A stretch of DNA of 64,000 nt from Sipunculus nudus (Eukaryota > Annelida > Sipuncula > Golfingiida > Sipunculidae): NCBI GenBank assembly GCA_026874595.1, contig CM049311.1, positions 39,807,676 through 39,871,675 on the forward strand. Reading direction: 5' to 3'. Positions 35,909 to 47,930 of the stretch are shown here, piece by piece. Both the position numbers and the translations under genes were made by a program. The notes beneath the pieces were generated by a model, which worked only from the letters and a program-made list of their open reading frames with translations, was not told where the DNA came from and searched no databases. Positions within the stretch are counted from its first letter, which is position 1, and each line of letters starts with the position of its first letter.

Positions 35909-37372
35909 TTGTATCCGCCAAAACGAAGTTTTGCGGATACTATGTTTTTGACCGGGTTCCGCCGCCGCCGCGGCGTTCGTTTCCGGAGAACTCCTCTGAG
36001 ACTACTGGACAGATTTTTCCATAACTTACATAAATTATCGGGTCACATGTGAACTGGTGCCTAACCAAGTGACCTTGACCTCTGACCTTTCGTCTCTGCC
36101 CAGCGTCCGTTTGTGCGTCTGTTTCCACACATAAACCCATATATCTCGGGAACCGTTTGACCGATCCGGAAAAATTTTTTACACAAATGTAGCCCTGGGA
36201 TAGCTTTATAACATACACAACAAAAGGTGGCGCCACCTGCAACAATGTTTGCACAGTGTCCATCTGTTCATCTGCCTGGGGTTAAAATCACTCATATCTC
36301 TGCAGTGGTTTGACTAATTCACCTTAAATTCGGCATGCGTATACATCCTAGATAGCTTTCTCGATTTTATGACAGGTGGCGCCACCTACATTCACGTTAA
36401 CGCTCCACACATAAACCCATATATCTCGGGAACCGTTTGACCGATCCGGAAAAATTTTTACACAAATGTAGCCCTGGGATAGCTTTATAACATACACAAC
36501 AAAAGGTGGCGCCACCTGCAACCATGTTTGCACAGTGTCCATTTGTTCATCTGCCTGGGATTAAAATCACTCATATCTCTGCAGTGGTTTGACTAATTCA
36601 CCTAAAATTCGGCATGCGTATACATCCTAGATAGCTTTCTTGATTTTATGACAGGTGGCGCCACCTTCATTCATGTTAACACTGCAGACATCCAAGCTCA
36701 TATCTCGGGAACCGTTTGACCAATCAGGAAAAAGAATTTACACAAATGTAGCCCTTGGATAGCTTTATAACATACACAAAAAATGGTGGCACCACCTGCA
36801 GCCATTTTTGCACAGCGTCCATCTGTTTGTCTGTCTTTGGTTAAAATCACTCATATCTCTGCAGTGGTTTGACCAAATTACCTGAAATTCAGCATGCTTA
36901 TACATCCCGCATAGCTTTCTTGATTTTATGACAGGTGGCGCCACCTACATTCACGTTCACGACGAGACATCCATGCTTATATTTTCCAGACTCATTCAAC
37001 CAATCAGGAAATTTTTTTTACACAAATGTAGCCCTTGGATAGCTTTATAACATGAACAAAAATGGTGGCGCCACCTGCAGCCATTTTTGCACAGCGTCCA
37101 TCTGTTTGTCTGCTGTTGGATAAAATCACTCATATCTCTGCAGTGGTTTGACTTTTCCACATGAAATTTTGCATGTGTATATATCTTGGATAGTTTCTCT
37201 AGTTTCTCTAGGTGGCGCCACCTACAATCATGTTTATGTGGCAGAGATCCATTCTAATATTTAACACATGTAACTCTATATCCTCTTGCCATTCAGTCCA
37301 TGCCTCACTTCACCCGTCCTTCTCTGATTTTTGCGGATACAAGTAGTCGCTTGTCGACTACCCGTATTCTAG
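35909..37372 (+). mobile_element. Helentron-like non-autonomous element, family 1, copy 1
   Basis: Begins with a hairpin (GTATCCGCCAAAAC, GAA loop, GTTTTGCGGATAC), then a CCG-rich patch, a core of tandem units of about 140-145 bp in two alternating subtypes (dimer about 282 bp), and a 3' end consisting of GCGGATAC (inverted copy of the 5' start), a perfect hairpin GTAGTCG-CTTGT-CGACTAC and CCGTATTCTAG. It is flanked by T on both sides. These traits (5' and 3' subterminal inverted repeats, central tandem repeats, 3' hairpin close to the end, T-T insertion, no coding) are those of Helentron-associated elements such as DINE-1 and molluscan pearl elements. Each core unit carries GGTGGCGCCACC or a close variant. 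No ORF of its own. Confidence 0.75.
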
Positions 37373-37889
37373 TTCTTAGAGATGTGATAGGGGTGTCGTA
37401 GATGATGTCGTTGACATTCGGCAATGTTCGTAACAATTTCTTGAGCACTTAAAATTCGTGGCGCTATTTTTGAAATGTTCAAAAATTGGGCTTTGTCGTG
37501 ACAAGCCGTAGCGAAGTCGTAACAGTTTCTTGGCAAGCCTAATAAAAGTCCTCACAATTCTTGATCATTCGTGATGTAGAACTGTTTAACGAATGATCAA
37601 GAATCACCATGACCTTAACACGACTTCAACATGACCACAATACCACTACAATAAGTGGGTATGGGGCATAACTGAAAAGTGCTGAGTCACCTATCTCATA
37701 TGGTTCCGCATGAGTGAATTCAAAGCGGTACCCCCAGCAATGTTGGGAACTGGATATTATATAGGTTTTTCATCCATTTGTCTGTACTTCTTATAGTTTA
37801 TTAGAAAATCGGCATTGCAAATCTGGAAAAATCGCACTTTTTGACCCCTGTGATCTTGAAAAATAGGTCAAGGTTCCTGAAACAAGGTC
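37373..37889. other. Spacer with a 16-bp perfect hairpin
   Basis: Non-coding. It includes a perfect inverted repeat (37557-37572 against 37589-37604) in a stretch rich in TCGT/ACGA words. No gene recognised. Confidence 0.45.
37557..37604. repeat. Perfect 16-bp inverted repeat, 16-nt loop
   Basis: ATTCTTGATCATTCGT at 37557 and ACGAATGATCAAGAAT at 37589 are exact reverse complements. It could form a stable stem-loop or cruciform. Role unknown. Confidence 0.9.
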
Positions 37890-37931
37890 CAGGGGCGTAG
37901 CCAGGATTGAGGGAGGGGAGTGGGGCTACAT

Positions 37932-38936
37932 CAGTGGCGGATCAAGAAATTCGAAAAAGGGGGGGGGGGGGGGTAGGGGCGCTAGCTAATATGCATGTAT
38001 GGGTAATATGAAACGGTTATATATATACAAGTATAAATTTTATTATTATTATTATTATAATTATTATTATTATTATTATTATTATAATTTTTACTATAAT
38101 TTATATATTTTAGTGTATGAAAATATATATATATTTTTTTATTTTCAGTTATGAACCATGGTTTAATTGTTAGGGTTTCCCCCTCAGATATTGGGACATT
38201 TTTTTAATATACAATGTAAAGAGGACATTTTGAGGCAATGTTCACAAAAAATGAGGATTTCCTGTTCCTGAAAAACTGTTATCTTATGTCTTTGCGTTAT
38301 GTAGTCAAATTGTATAGAGAGGTTCAATGATAAATATTTATATTTCTTCAAAATTAGGATATAAAATTTCAAACGAGTCAATGGCGCCAAAGCGCAATCA
38401 CGTTTGTAACTATTATCTTTCAAATGTGATGTTCGTGGTAAAATAACTGATAAGCTGAATTATTATGTTAAACTTTGCATTTTACCGGGTTCCATGGTCT
38501 CGACAGCACACAGGACTCCTAAGGGCTCAGCATAGATCGCGAGTTAGAGTACCGGTATCACCAGAGGAGCCGTAAGATTGTTCACGGTCGACCCCAACCA
38601 GGGCCCGGTGCTCGATCGATCTGTAGTTGTTCTGAAGTTGTTCATAAATATCCTTATACTCAACTAATAAATTTGACCCCAACCAGGGCCCGGTGCTCGA
38701 TCGATCTGCAGTTGTTCTGAAGTTGTTCATAAATATCCTTATACTCAACTAATAAATTTGAAAGTAATTGTAACTGCAGATAACTTAAATAAAGTCTAAT
38801 TGCTTATTAATAATAATAAGAAATGTGAAAAAAAAAACGAAAATTAATCACGAAAATCGGAAATTAGATAAAATGAGAGATTTTGCAGCTCAGCGGGGGC
38901 CGCGCGCCGAAGGCGCCTTCTCTGGATTCGCCACTG
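37932..38936. mobile_element. Inner hAT-like TIR element nested in the outer one
   Basis: Starts CAGTGGCGGATC and ends GATTCGCCACTG, imperfect 12-13-bp terminal inverted repeats of the common invertebrate CAGTGGCGGATCC type. It lies wholly inside the element at 37890-39104. No target duplication is clear. Inside are a TTA microsatellite (38039-38092) and an 85-bp tandem duplication. No transposase found. A truncated relative lies at 20690-20893. Confidence 0.7.
38590..38760. repeat. 85-bp tandem duplication
   Basis: Two copies starting GACCCCAACCAGGGCCCGG at 38590 and 38675. I see one base difference (CTGTAG/CTGCAG). Confidence 0.93.
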
Positions 38937-38967
38937 ATAGCATATATTCTCCACTGGTTTAATGCAG

Positions 38968-38998
<31 letters not shown>

Positions 38999-39104
38999 AT
39001 TAGGTTAAGTGAAATTCCGAAAGGATGGCGAGTACAGGATGCGACCGGGGCGGGGGGGGGGGGGGCATGGCCCCCTGCGCCCCCCCCCCTTGGCTACGCC
39101 CCTG

Positions 39105-42100
39105 AGGTCAGGGTCCATCTTCGGTAAATATGAATGAAATCGGATGAAAAAAGATGCATAATAATAAGAAAAATAATAATAATTCGAAAAATAAATATAA
39201 ATTTAAAAATAAAAATAAAAATAAATTTGTAGCATGTTAATGTATCACGGTTGATTTTGATTGCATACATGAACATTGCCCTCATAAATGCACTAATGTA
39301 TCGGCAATGTGTTCAATGAAGGTCGTTTAACTGTCAGAATAGGCTAACTGTTATTTATAAATTATGCAGCCCTATTCCAAATATGGCATCTGTTTCATTA
39401 CAAGGGATATGACGCACATTTTTTTCAACAATCAAATTTAAGAATGGAAGGCCACGTTAATAGTAACAATACACAGAGGGATTAGAGACCTGAAAGATTC
39501 ATTTACACAGCTTTGCCAATTATATCAGATTCTAACGGCATTCATAAAATGTAGCCACTATCAACAATTTTTAATTATCATGTAACAATTACTGCAAAAA
39601 AAAATACTTTTACGACATTTAAATTGAATCAAGTTAAATTTAAGTGCCAGATGGAACCTCTTCACGGAGAAAAGAGTTCCAGAATTAATGAACCATGGTT
39701 CTATCCAGAACCAGGTGGGTTCTTAAAAGAACCATCAAGAACCCTTTAGAACCCTTTTTTCTTACAGTGTGTTTAAAGAAAAGATGCAAAATATGCATAT
39801 ATGAGATCTTGCCGAAAGCTCTGTTAAAAAGTTATGGAAATCTCTGATGCGAGAATTATTGTACACTCATCTTGATATGACATTGTAAGGAAACATCTTC
39901 CATTATCGTTTTAAATGTGTATTGATGGGGAATGAGTGTGGAAAGAGGGAAACACTAGTGATATGCCAATTATATCGATGGTTGGTCATTTTCTTTCATA
40001 ATCGATTAAATTGGTCACACTTTGTATAGCAGATCACAAACGATTATTCATGGGCATTCAAAGAAGTATTATCCAGTAGTATGCACAATGTAATCATCCC
40101 CCCTGATATTCCGAGAATAATATTTAAATATTGAAAATGAAATATATTAATTATTAGAATTAAAGACGTACCATTTATGAGCTTACTATGAAATATTATA
40201 TAGCTAAACCTTTTTTAGCTGGAAACATAATATCTTACCTTTTAAAACCTTGTACTTAATTATAATGTATTTGAAATGTGTCACAGAGACAATAAAAATT
40301 GTATATATATGTGTGTATGTACGTGTTTGGAAAATAAATTTCGAAACTTTGATTACTGTCCCATGCCTGCGAGTCATCCCCCCCCCACCCCAACACACAC
40401 ACTCCTGAAGATAAATTGACGCCACTTGTTCCTTGTTTGGAGATTGGACCTTATGATCATGCAAACTGAACACCCCACCCCACCCCTCCCCCCGTCCCCT
40501 ACCACCAACACCACCTCTATTATATTTCAGTTTTCAAGAAGACCCTCAACTCATTATACAGTGTCCAGGATTAAAGAAGGCGGCTTCAAAAACATCCAAA
40601 TAGCCCAAACAAAAGAGCAAACTTTCCTTGCAGTTGCGGAAATAATGCTGCCATATTAAAACAAAGCAAGAGTTTTAAAGAAATGTTTCCAAAGCCATAA
40701 ATTGTATTATTCCAAGATCCAGACACTATATCTGAATCCATTTTCCTTTGAACCTGAGAATGAACATTATGTAATATAAGTAGGCAGGTGTATTTATTTG
40801 ACTATCTTGAATTAAAATCTTGTCATGGAGAGAAGTTGTAATCCTGGAAATCCGATGAAACTGTGTATCTTCATTGTTTTAAGGGTAACTAGATGTAAAT
40901 GCCATATCAATTATTTTATATTCATGTTCGCTGGTGACGTGTGACCAGTGTGTCACACAGAGGAGGCCGCATGCAGTAAGACTTTGAGTAAAATGGATAT
41001 CACTGCATATCGGCTGCTGTTCATATTTTGTCACTCTCAAGTGGTATCAGGTGATATAAAAAAGTCATCTCACACTATATAATTTATCGGCATATCTATT
41101 AATAAATATTAAAACATTATAGCTCATTCAACTTACGCTGTTTTTAAGTAGTCAAATACAGAGGTAGATAGCTAGAAACTCGAGCTGCGTTCACACACGA
41201 TTGTTCAGGCCTGATGGAGTGTATCTAAAACCAAACACTCAAATATACCTGGTGACAAAATCGGCCTTCAGATAGAGCTCAGGTCATCACATGGAAAATA
41301 ATCTTTAAATATGCAAAAATGTATATTCCCTATTACCAGAAGCAAATATCCCCCAACAAGTGATTGCATCCACTTATTCGGTCTATATTCCTATGTTCAA
41401 TCGAGAAAATGTGACTGCACATTTGTGAATATTCCTGTAGGTCCTTTCTTGATCCCGATCATGAGCCGTTCCCACACCAAAATCTGATCGATTCTTCATT
41501 GGCCCATTCCCGAGGTGTCCTGAAAAGATTCCGCTCTTGATTGCGTGAGTTATTTTGTGAACAAACACAGGTCTATAGGGTTATATGCACAGATAATAAC
41601 GCTGAGCACACGTCTAAACAATGTGATGGCAACCCCAACTTTTCTTTCTGCGATCTGTCAACGTAACGTCCAGAAACTGTAGAACATACTTTTTACGTCT
41701 GTGTTACAAACCAAGCAAAATCGGCGTTAATAACCGTGCACACATTATAACGCTATACGTCCATTTCATCACAACAAAAATGTAACGCATGCATATGTAG
41801 TGCTTCATGTACACATGGCTTTTAAAAGGTTAATTAAAACACTGCAAGAATTGACTTTTCATGCAAGGAGCGTGCGACTCAACATTTCCTTGAAGTAGGA
41901 AGAAGTTTGGCTTCACTTAATTGTGTGAGTAGCGAGTCTGTTCCAGTAAAGAGCTCCTTCATTAAAAATGAAGTTTTGTAAAGTTCTCTTAAATTTTAGG
42001 CTTATATCATGACCATACCTCGTTAAATCTAGAGAATTAATTATAAAGAGGGAGGGAGTAGTAACAGAAAACAGAAGCGTGTATCCACTGTGATCAAGGG

Positions 42101-42242
42101 AAACTGTATTTTGAGATAAGTTGAAGAAATTTCTTTTTCGCATTTTTTTTGGGTAAGAATTAGAGTCGCATGTTGCAGTAGAAGAATGTTGTGGTTCCAA
42201 CAGCCACTGCAAATTGCACGCCGCCATTATTGTCTGTATTAA
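39105..42242. other. Non-coding, one small MITE-like element
   Basis: Apart from the element at 39663-39769, a C-rich patch (40380-40500) and a possible LINE remnant on the minus strand near 41913-42227, I see nothing that can be supported. Confidence 0.4.
39663..39769. mobile_element. Small MITE-like element
   Basis: Left end CACGGAGAAAAGAGTTC is a diverged inverted copy of right end GAACCCTTTTTTCTTACAGTG. Internal words AGAACC and GGTTCT repeat. The CACTGTAAGAAAAAAGGGTTC type of terminus is known from DNA transposons in many animals. About 107 bp, no coding capacity, no clear target duplication. Confidence 0.5.
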
Positions 42243-44240
42243 TGATATTGTGAGGCCACGCCGTCGTTAGCCCACAGATATCAGTGAAATAGTGAGGGCA
42301 CGCGGTCGTTAGCCTGTATATAACTGATATAGTGAGGGCACGCGGTCGTTAGCCTGTATCAGTGATATAATGAGGGTACGCGGTCGTTAGCCTGTATCAA
42401 TGATATTGTGAATGCTACACCGTCGTAAGGCTGTATGGGTGATATAGAAAGGGCACGCGGTCGTTAGTCTGTTACAATGATATTGTTAGGCTACGCCGTC
42501 ATTAGCCTGTATCAGTCATATTGTGATGCAACGCCGTCGTTAGCCTGTATCAGTGGTATTGTTAGGGCACGCCGTCGTTAGCCTGTATCAATGATTTTGT
42601 GAGGCCACGCCTGCATTAGTCTGTGTCAGTAATATTGTGAGGGAATGCGGTCGTTAGCCTGTATCAGTAGTGTTGTGAGGGCACGCCGTCGTTAGCCTGT
42701 ATCAATGATATTGTGTGGCAACGCGTTCGTTAGCCTGTATCAATGATATTGTGAGGCCACGCCGTCGTTAGCCTATATGACTGATACAGTTAGGCCCCGT
42801 GGTCGTTAACCTGTATCAGTGATATAATGAGGGCACGCGGTTGTTAGTAGGTATCAATGATATTGTGAGGCCACGCCGTCGTTTGCCTGTATGGGTGATA
42901 TAGTGAGAGCACGTGGTCTTTAGTCTGTATCAGTGGTATTGTGAGGGAACGCGGTCGTCAGCCTATTTCAATGATATTGTGAGGCAACGCGGTCGTTAGC
43001 CTGTATCAGTGGTTCTGTGAGGGCACGCCGCCGGTAGCCTGTATCAATGATATTGTGAGACCATGCCGTCATTAGTCTGTGTCAGTCATATTGTGAGGGA
43101 ACACGGTCGTTTTAGCCTGCGTCAGTGGTACTGTCGGGGCACGCCGTCGTAAGCCCGTATCAATAATATTGTGAGGGTGAGTCGTTAGCCTGTATGAGTG
43201 ACAGAGTGAGGCCACGCGGTCGTTAGCCTGTATCAGTGATATAGTGAGGGCACGCGGTCTTTAGCCTGAATCAATGATATTGTGAGGCCACGCCGTCATT
43301 AGCCTGTATGGGTGATATAGTGAGGGCATGCGGTCTTTAGTCTGTATCAGTGGTATTGTGAAGAAACGCGGTCGTTAGCCTATATCAATGATATTGTGAG
43401 GCAACGCGGTCGTTAGCCTGTATCAGTGGTTCTGTGAGGGCACGCCGCCGTTGGCCTGTATCAATGATATTGTGAGACCATGCCGTCATTAGTCTGTGTC
43501 AGTCATATTGTGAGGGAACACGGTCGTTTTAGCCTGTGTCAGTGGTATTTTCAGGGCACGCCGTCGTTAGCCCGTATCAATAGTATTGTGAGGGCACGCT
43601 GCCGTTAGCCTGTATCAATGATATTGTGAGACCATGCCGTCATTAGTCTGTGTCAGTCATATTGTGAGGGAACACGGTCGTTTTAGCCTGTGTCAGTGGT
43701 ATTGTCAGGGCACGCCGTCGTTAGCCCGTATCAATAGTATTGTGAGGGCACGCTGCCGTTAGCCTGTATCAATGATATTGTGAGACCATGCCGTCATTAG
43801 CCTGTATCAGTGATATAGTAAGGGCACGCCGTCATTAGTTTGTGTCAGTGATATTGTGAGGGAACGCGGTTGTTTTAGCCTGTGTCAGTGGTATTGTCAG
43901 GGCACGCCGTCGTTAGCCCGTATCAATAATATTGTGAGGGTACTTGGTCGTTGGCATGTATGAGTGAGAGTGAGGCCACGCGGTCGTTAGCCTATACAGT
44001 GATATAGTGAGGGCACGCGGTCGTTAGCCTGTATCAGTAAAATTGTGAGGGCACGTGTTTTTTAACCTGTATCAGTGGTATTCTGCGGGCACGCGTCGTT
44101 AGCCTTAATCAGCGAAATTGTAAGAACACGCGGTCGTTAGCCGGTATCAGTGGTATTGTAAGAACACGCGGTCGTTAGCCGGTATCAGTGATATTGTAAG
44201 AACACGCGGTCGTTAGCCGGTATCAGTGGTATTGTGAGGG
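42243..44240. repeat. GC-rich minisatellite, 38-bp unit
   Basis: About 52 copies built around GCACGCCGTCGTTAGCCTG and TATCAATGATATTGTGAGG. Unit subtypes alternate (CGCGGTCG/CGCCGTCG, GGTATT/GATATA), and variant groups such as GAGACCATGCCGTCATTAG recur, which indicates block duplications. It is the richest in CpG of all the arrays. Confidence 0.95.
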
Positions 44241-45589
44241 CATGGCCGCACAACAATATATATAGGCTTTGGAACGATTTTGAACGGGGGGGGGGGGGGG
44301 GGGGGATAAAACATGATTGTGCGTAAGCGCCCGAAAAGGGGTTGGTGTTTGAGGGGGTATCGCCCTGACACGGTATGGATTTTTTTAAAATATAAAACAT
44401 ATACAATACATTTTAATGTAGTATTTTTTTTGCAATTTTTAATCATATGCTTCATCCCACACAAAAAAATACCTAACATTGAATTTCCACAATAATTCGT
44501 GCAAAATTGATTAATTTATATCTTCATATACAGTCTTTTTCGCGTCACCGTGTTTCAACTACAGATATGCATGATTAGCATGAAACAACTATAATTAGTG
44601 GCAATGGATATACCATTTTCACACTCACATGAAATTTAAGATGTAATTTCCATATCAACACGGGCATGAATTCTTTATGGAACACTGACCAAAATTCAAG
44701 GACACATTTGCCATATAATCTAAACTTGTTATATTCCAAAGCAGACCGGTCTATAAGGTGATCATTTTTATATATAACTTTAACAATTAAGTACGTATTT
44801 CCCACCAGTATAACTATGGAGTACATTGTATCAATTAATTGCATCTAAAAAATGCGCAATACTGCAATACTGATCTCTATCACTAGAGACCCTGGTTATT
44901 TGACCTATATGACTATTTCAGAAACAGAGTCCCATAAGAAAATTAAGCCTTCCCTTAACAAACTGCAGGTTAACTAAATGCTGATGAATCCCCCCCCCCC
45001 CCAAAAAAAATCCCTTTTTCCCCTCCCGGACCCCTTTGGCCAATATATAGGTAGGCTAGAGTACCATGAACAAAAGGGGAGGAAAAATCTGAAACCAGCC
45101 GCCTGACCAGACTTATAATGGCCTATATAGATGCCAAATTACTACATTGATCTGTTTTAATGACAATCATGCTGTCTTTTAAACATCACGTAACGTAAGT
45201 TAAACAAAAAAAATCTTTCCCAGCTCTGATATACTAATATGATTATAATTATAAACATATGTTATTGAGTTAATGTAGATAAAAATTTTAAAGCATGAAG
45301 ATCTCTTGTTTGATAATGCTGTAATAGCCTGTTCATTTATTAGTAATTAGTATGTGTATCGTGGGCCGAGTCGTTGTTTTAACTCATTGCTCCCGGGCTG
45401 GCTTTAACGGTAACCTGTGAAGAATTGGCAGACCAAAGCCCTAGATGTTCTCTATTGGTTTATTAAATGTCTGCAATCAGACTGTGTGGATTATAATGTA
45501 CATTAGGTAAAAAGAAGCCCCGACTGAGCCCCAACATGAAGCCACCCATTACTCGGTCTAATGAGACGCGTTTTCTATGGTCTCCCTAA
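44241..45589. other. Non-coding, homopolymer G/C tracts
   Basis: G-tract at 44287-44305 and C-tract at 44990-45002. Proline-rich open frames near 44185-44479 come from the G/C tract. An ATTGG (reverse CCAAT) at 45454-45458 lies upstream of the gene starting at 45758. Nothing else recognised. Confidence 0.4.
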
Positions 45590-45757
45590 TCAAACATGAT
45601 CACAGCAGGTGCCTCAGGCGCAGGGGCCACGCATGCGCAGCATGAAACCCTATACCCGGGATCAGATGGCAGAAGAAGGCTCGGTTTTCACGTCAATAAA
45701 TCGGGGTTTTCTTAAAACCGCGCACACACGGGAGATGCAAGGCAGACTAGGAAAGCA
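45590..45757 (+). promoter_or_regulatory. GC-rich 5' leader and promoter-proximal region
   Basis: A CpG-containing patch in AT-rich surroundings, directly upstream of a good start codon. It carries CGCATGCGCA at 45630-45639, one base from the NRF1 consensus. No TATA box is evident, which fits a CpG-type promoter. Upstream ATGs (45609, 45630s, 45641) open a different frame that runs past the exon's splice donor. Confidence 0.4.
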
Positions 45758-45844
45758 ATGGACAAAGGCAATATGTCAGGCACGGAAAACCAGTCGGAAT
45801 CACAGCCGCTCAAAATCAAGGAGGAACCCGCGGACGACATTAAG
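45758..45844 (+). CDS. Candidate first coding exon, regulator-like N-terminus
   Basis: ATG with G at -3 and +4 opens 29 codons ending at a plausible donor (ATTAAG then GTTTGT at 45845), phase 0. The peptide starts MDKGNMSGTENQSE and ends LKIKEEPADDIK. It is polar and acidic with a KIKEEP motif matching the sumoylation consensus (hydrophobic-Lys-x-Glu), common near the N-termini of transcription factors and chromatin regulators. Nothing identifies the family because later exons are not certain. An overlapping frame (45609-46004) is open but basic and low in information, and continues into the intron. A second in-frame Met lies at 45773. The gene would continue to the right with a first intron longer than 7 kb. 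Confidence 0.55.
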
Positions 45845-46984
45845 GTTTGTTTACATGTTTTCACGTTGCACGTGCTTTGGATGTGTGTTATCAGTTTCAA
45901 TGAGATGTTCCGGTGCTGGCGAGCCTCACTGTGGAAGCCCCAGCAGCACTGTGCAAGTTAACGCAGCTTGCTGTTTTGCAGCTGGAAGAAAGTTTTTTTT
46001 CTAGCTTGTAGTTTCGTGGCATGTTGTTAGGTTGTATATCCCATAAAGCTATCTCCTTATCACGGCATATACATATATATATATAATAGGGGCGGCCCAG
46101 GGGAGTTGCGTGGACTTGTACGTGTTAATATATAATTACTGGTCCTTGTTTAATTTGGGTAACAAAAAAAATTCTCGCCGATTAAAGCAGACATCGCATG
46201 GTACGTTATAATATACAGGTGTATATTCAATGCCGTAACATCAGATAATCGCCGTCATGCATGTGGCCCATGCCCACTTTAACTGTACCCTCGAGGTTTA
46301 CCCGCCAAAAACTGTGTGACATTTGATGATTAGTGACAGCTAGGGGGCGACAATGTAGGGCTTCAATGCCCTTCAGATTACTTTTCATCAAGGCTGCTTG
46401 ATTGTCTTTATCATTTAATGATATATGTATAATCAGTGTAAGGTGAAATACCTCTATGTTTTGTTGGTTTCCTTACGGGTATGCACCCCCCCCCCCCCCT
46501 TACCAAGAATATCACATCCACGCCTGAGGCCCAACCTCCCTGCGTGGGTGCAATATGCTGTACCTTTGTAATATTGCCTGTCAGCTCTGCATGGAGCACG
46601 TGTCTGGTCTACTAGGCCATTCATGTTTAAGCCCTATGTTCATCAGTTGGTACACATGTCAGCAGATCAGATGTGTATTAAATCATTAGACATTTACAAG
46701 ATATATCATTTGACATTTATCAGTTTTGTCAGTAAAAGTGAAGGACTTGATATTTATCACAGTTTACTTTCTCACTTATCAGGGGATTTGCTGTTTTGTC
46801 TGTAGTCTTTTAATAAATTTGAAATAAATAACTGAAAAAGGAAAACATGTAAGTCTGGTAGGGGGAACACTGATCATTTAAAGCATATATATCAATAGGA
46901 ATGTAAAAATAGTAAAAGCTGTATAACAAAAAAAAAAAAAAACTGTGTCATACTTTTAAATGGTGATATTAGAATACCTTGTTA

Positions 46985-47930
46985 TAAACCTATTGTTATA
47001 TTACACCATACCTTGACAGATACCTGCTACTGTAATATTACACCACACCTGGTTATAAACCTAATGTCATCATTACCACACCAGATCTTGACATATACCT
47101 GGAACTGCCATATTACATTACACCTTGTTATAAATCTGGTGTTATGTTACACCACACCTTGACATATACTTGGTACTGTAATTTTACCCCACATCTTGTT
47201 ATGAACCTGATGTTATATTACACCACACTTTGTTATAAACCTAATGTCATCATTACCACCCCAGATCTTGACATATACCCTGTAATGCTATATTACATTA
47301 CACCTTGTTATAAACCTAATGTTATATTACACCACATCTTCACATATACTTTATACTGTAATATTACACCACATCTTGTTATGAACCTGATGTTATATTA
47401 TACCACACCTTGACATATACTTGGTACTGTAATATTACACCACATCTTGTTATGAACATGATGTTATATTACACCACACTTTGTTATAAACCTAATGTCA
47501 TCATTACCACCCCAGATCTTGACATATACCTTGTAATGCTATATTACATTACACCTTGTAATAAACCTAATGTTATATTACACCACATCTTGACATATAC
47601 TTTATACTGTAATATTACACCACATCTTGTTATGAACCTGATGTTATATTATACCACACCTTGACATATACTTGGTACTGTAATTTTACACCACATCTTG
47701 TTATGAACCTGATGTTATATTACACCACACTTTGTTATAAACCTAATGTCATCATTACCACCCCAGATCTTGACATATACCTTGTAATGCTATATGACAT
47801 TACACCTTGTTATATACCTAATGTTATATTACACCACATCTTGACATATACTTGATACTGTAATATTACACCACACCTTGTTATGAACCTGATGTTATAT
47901 TATACCACACCTTGACATATAATTGCTGAT
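46985..47930. repeat. Minisatellite with 251-266-bp higher-order units
   Basis: Sub-units around TATATTACACCACACCTTG, TTATAAACCTAATGTTAT and GACATATACTTGGTACTG. The composite pattern repeats at intervals of about 266 and 251 bp (47144, 47410, 47661). Reading frames with LHHTLTYT-like repeats are artefacts. Confidence 0.9.

Larger units (their letters stand above)
37890..39104. mobile_element. Outer hAT-like TIR element (host of a nested insertion)
   Basis: Starts CAGGGGCGTAGCCA and ends TGGCTACGCCCCTG, perfect 14-bp terminal inverted repeats, flanked by AGGTC on both sides (37885-37889 and 39105-39109). G and C tracts lie next to each end. The CAGGGG terminus is of hAT type, but hAT usually makes 8-bp target duplications and only 5 match here, so the class is uncertain. 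No transposase is encoded, so it is non-autonomous. Confidence 0.75.

Noticed and set aside
45609-46004. 131-codon frame as the real product of the 45.6-kb gene
   Set aside because: It is basic and low-information and runs through the splice donor into AT-rich sequence. The overlapping 45758 frame has better start context and a typical regulator-like peptide.
47144-47855. Repetitive frames with HHTLTYT and NLMLYYTT patterns
   Set aside because: Translations of the composite minisatellite; no gene evidence.
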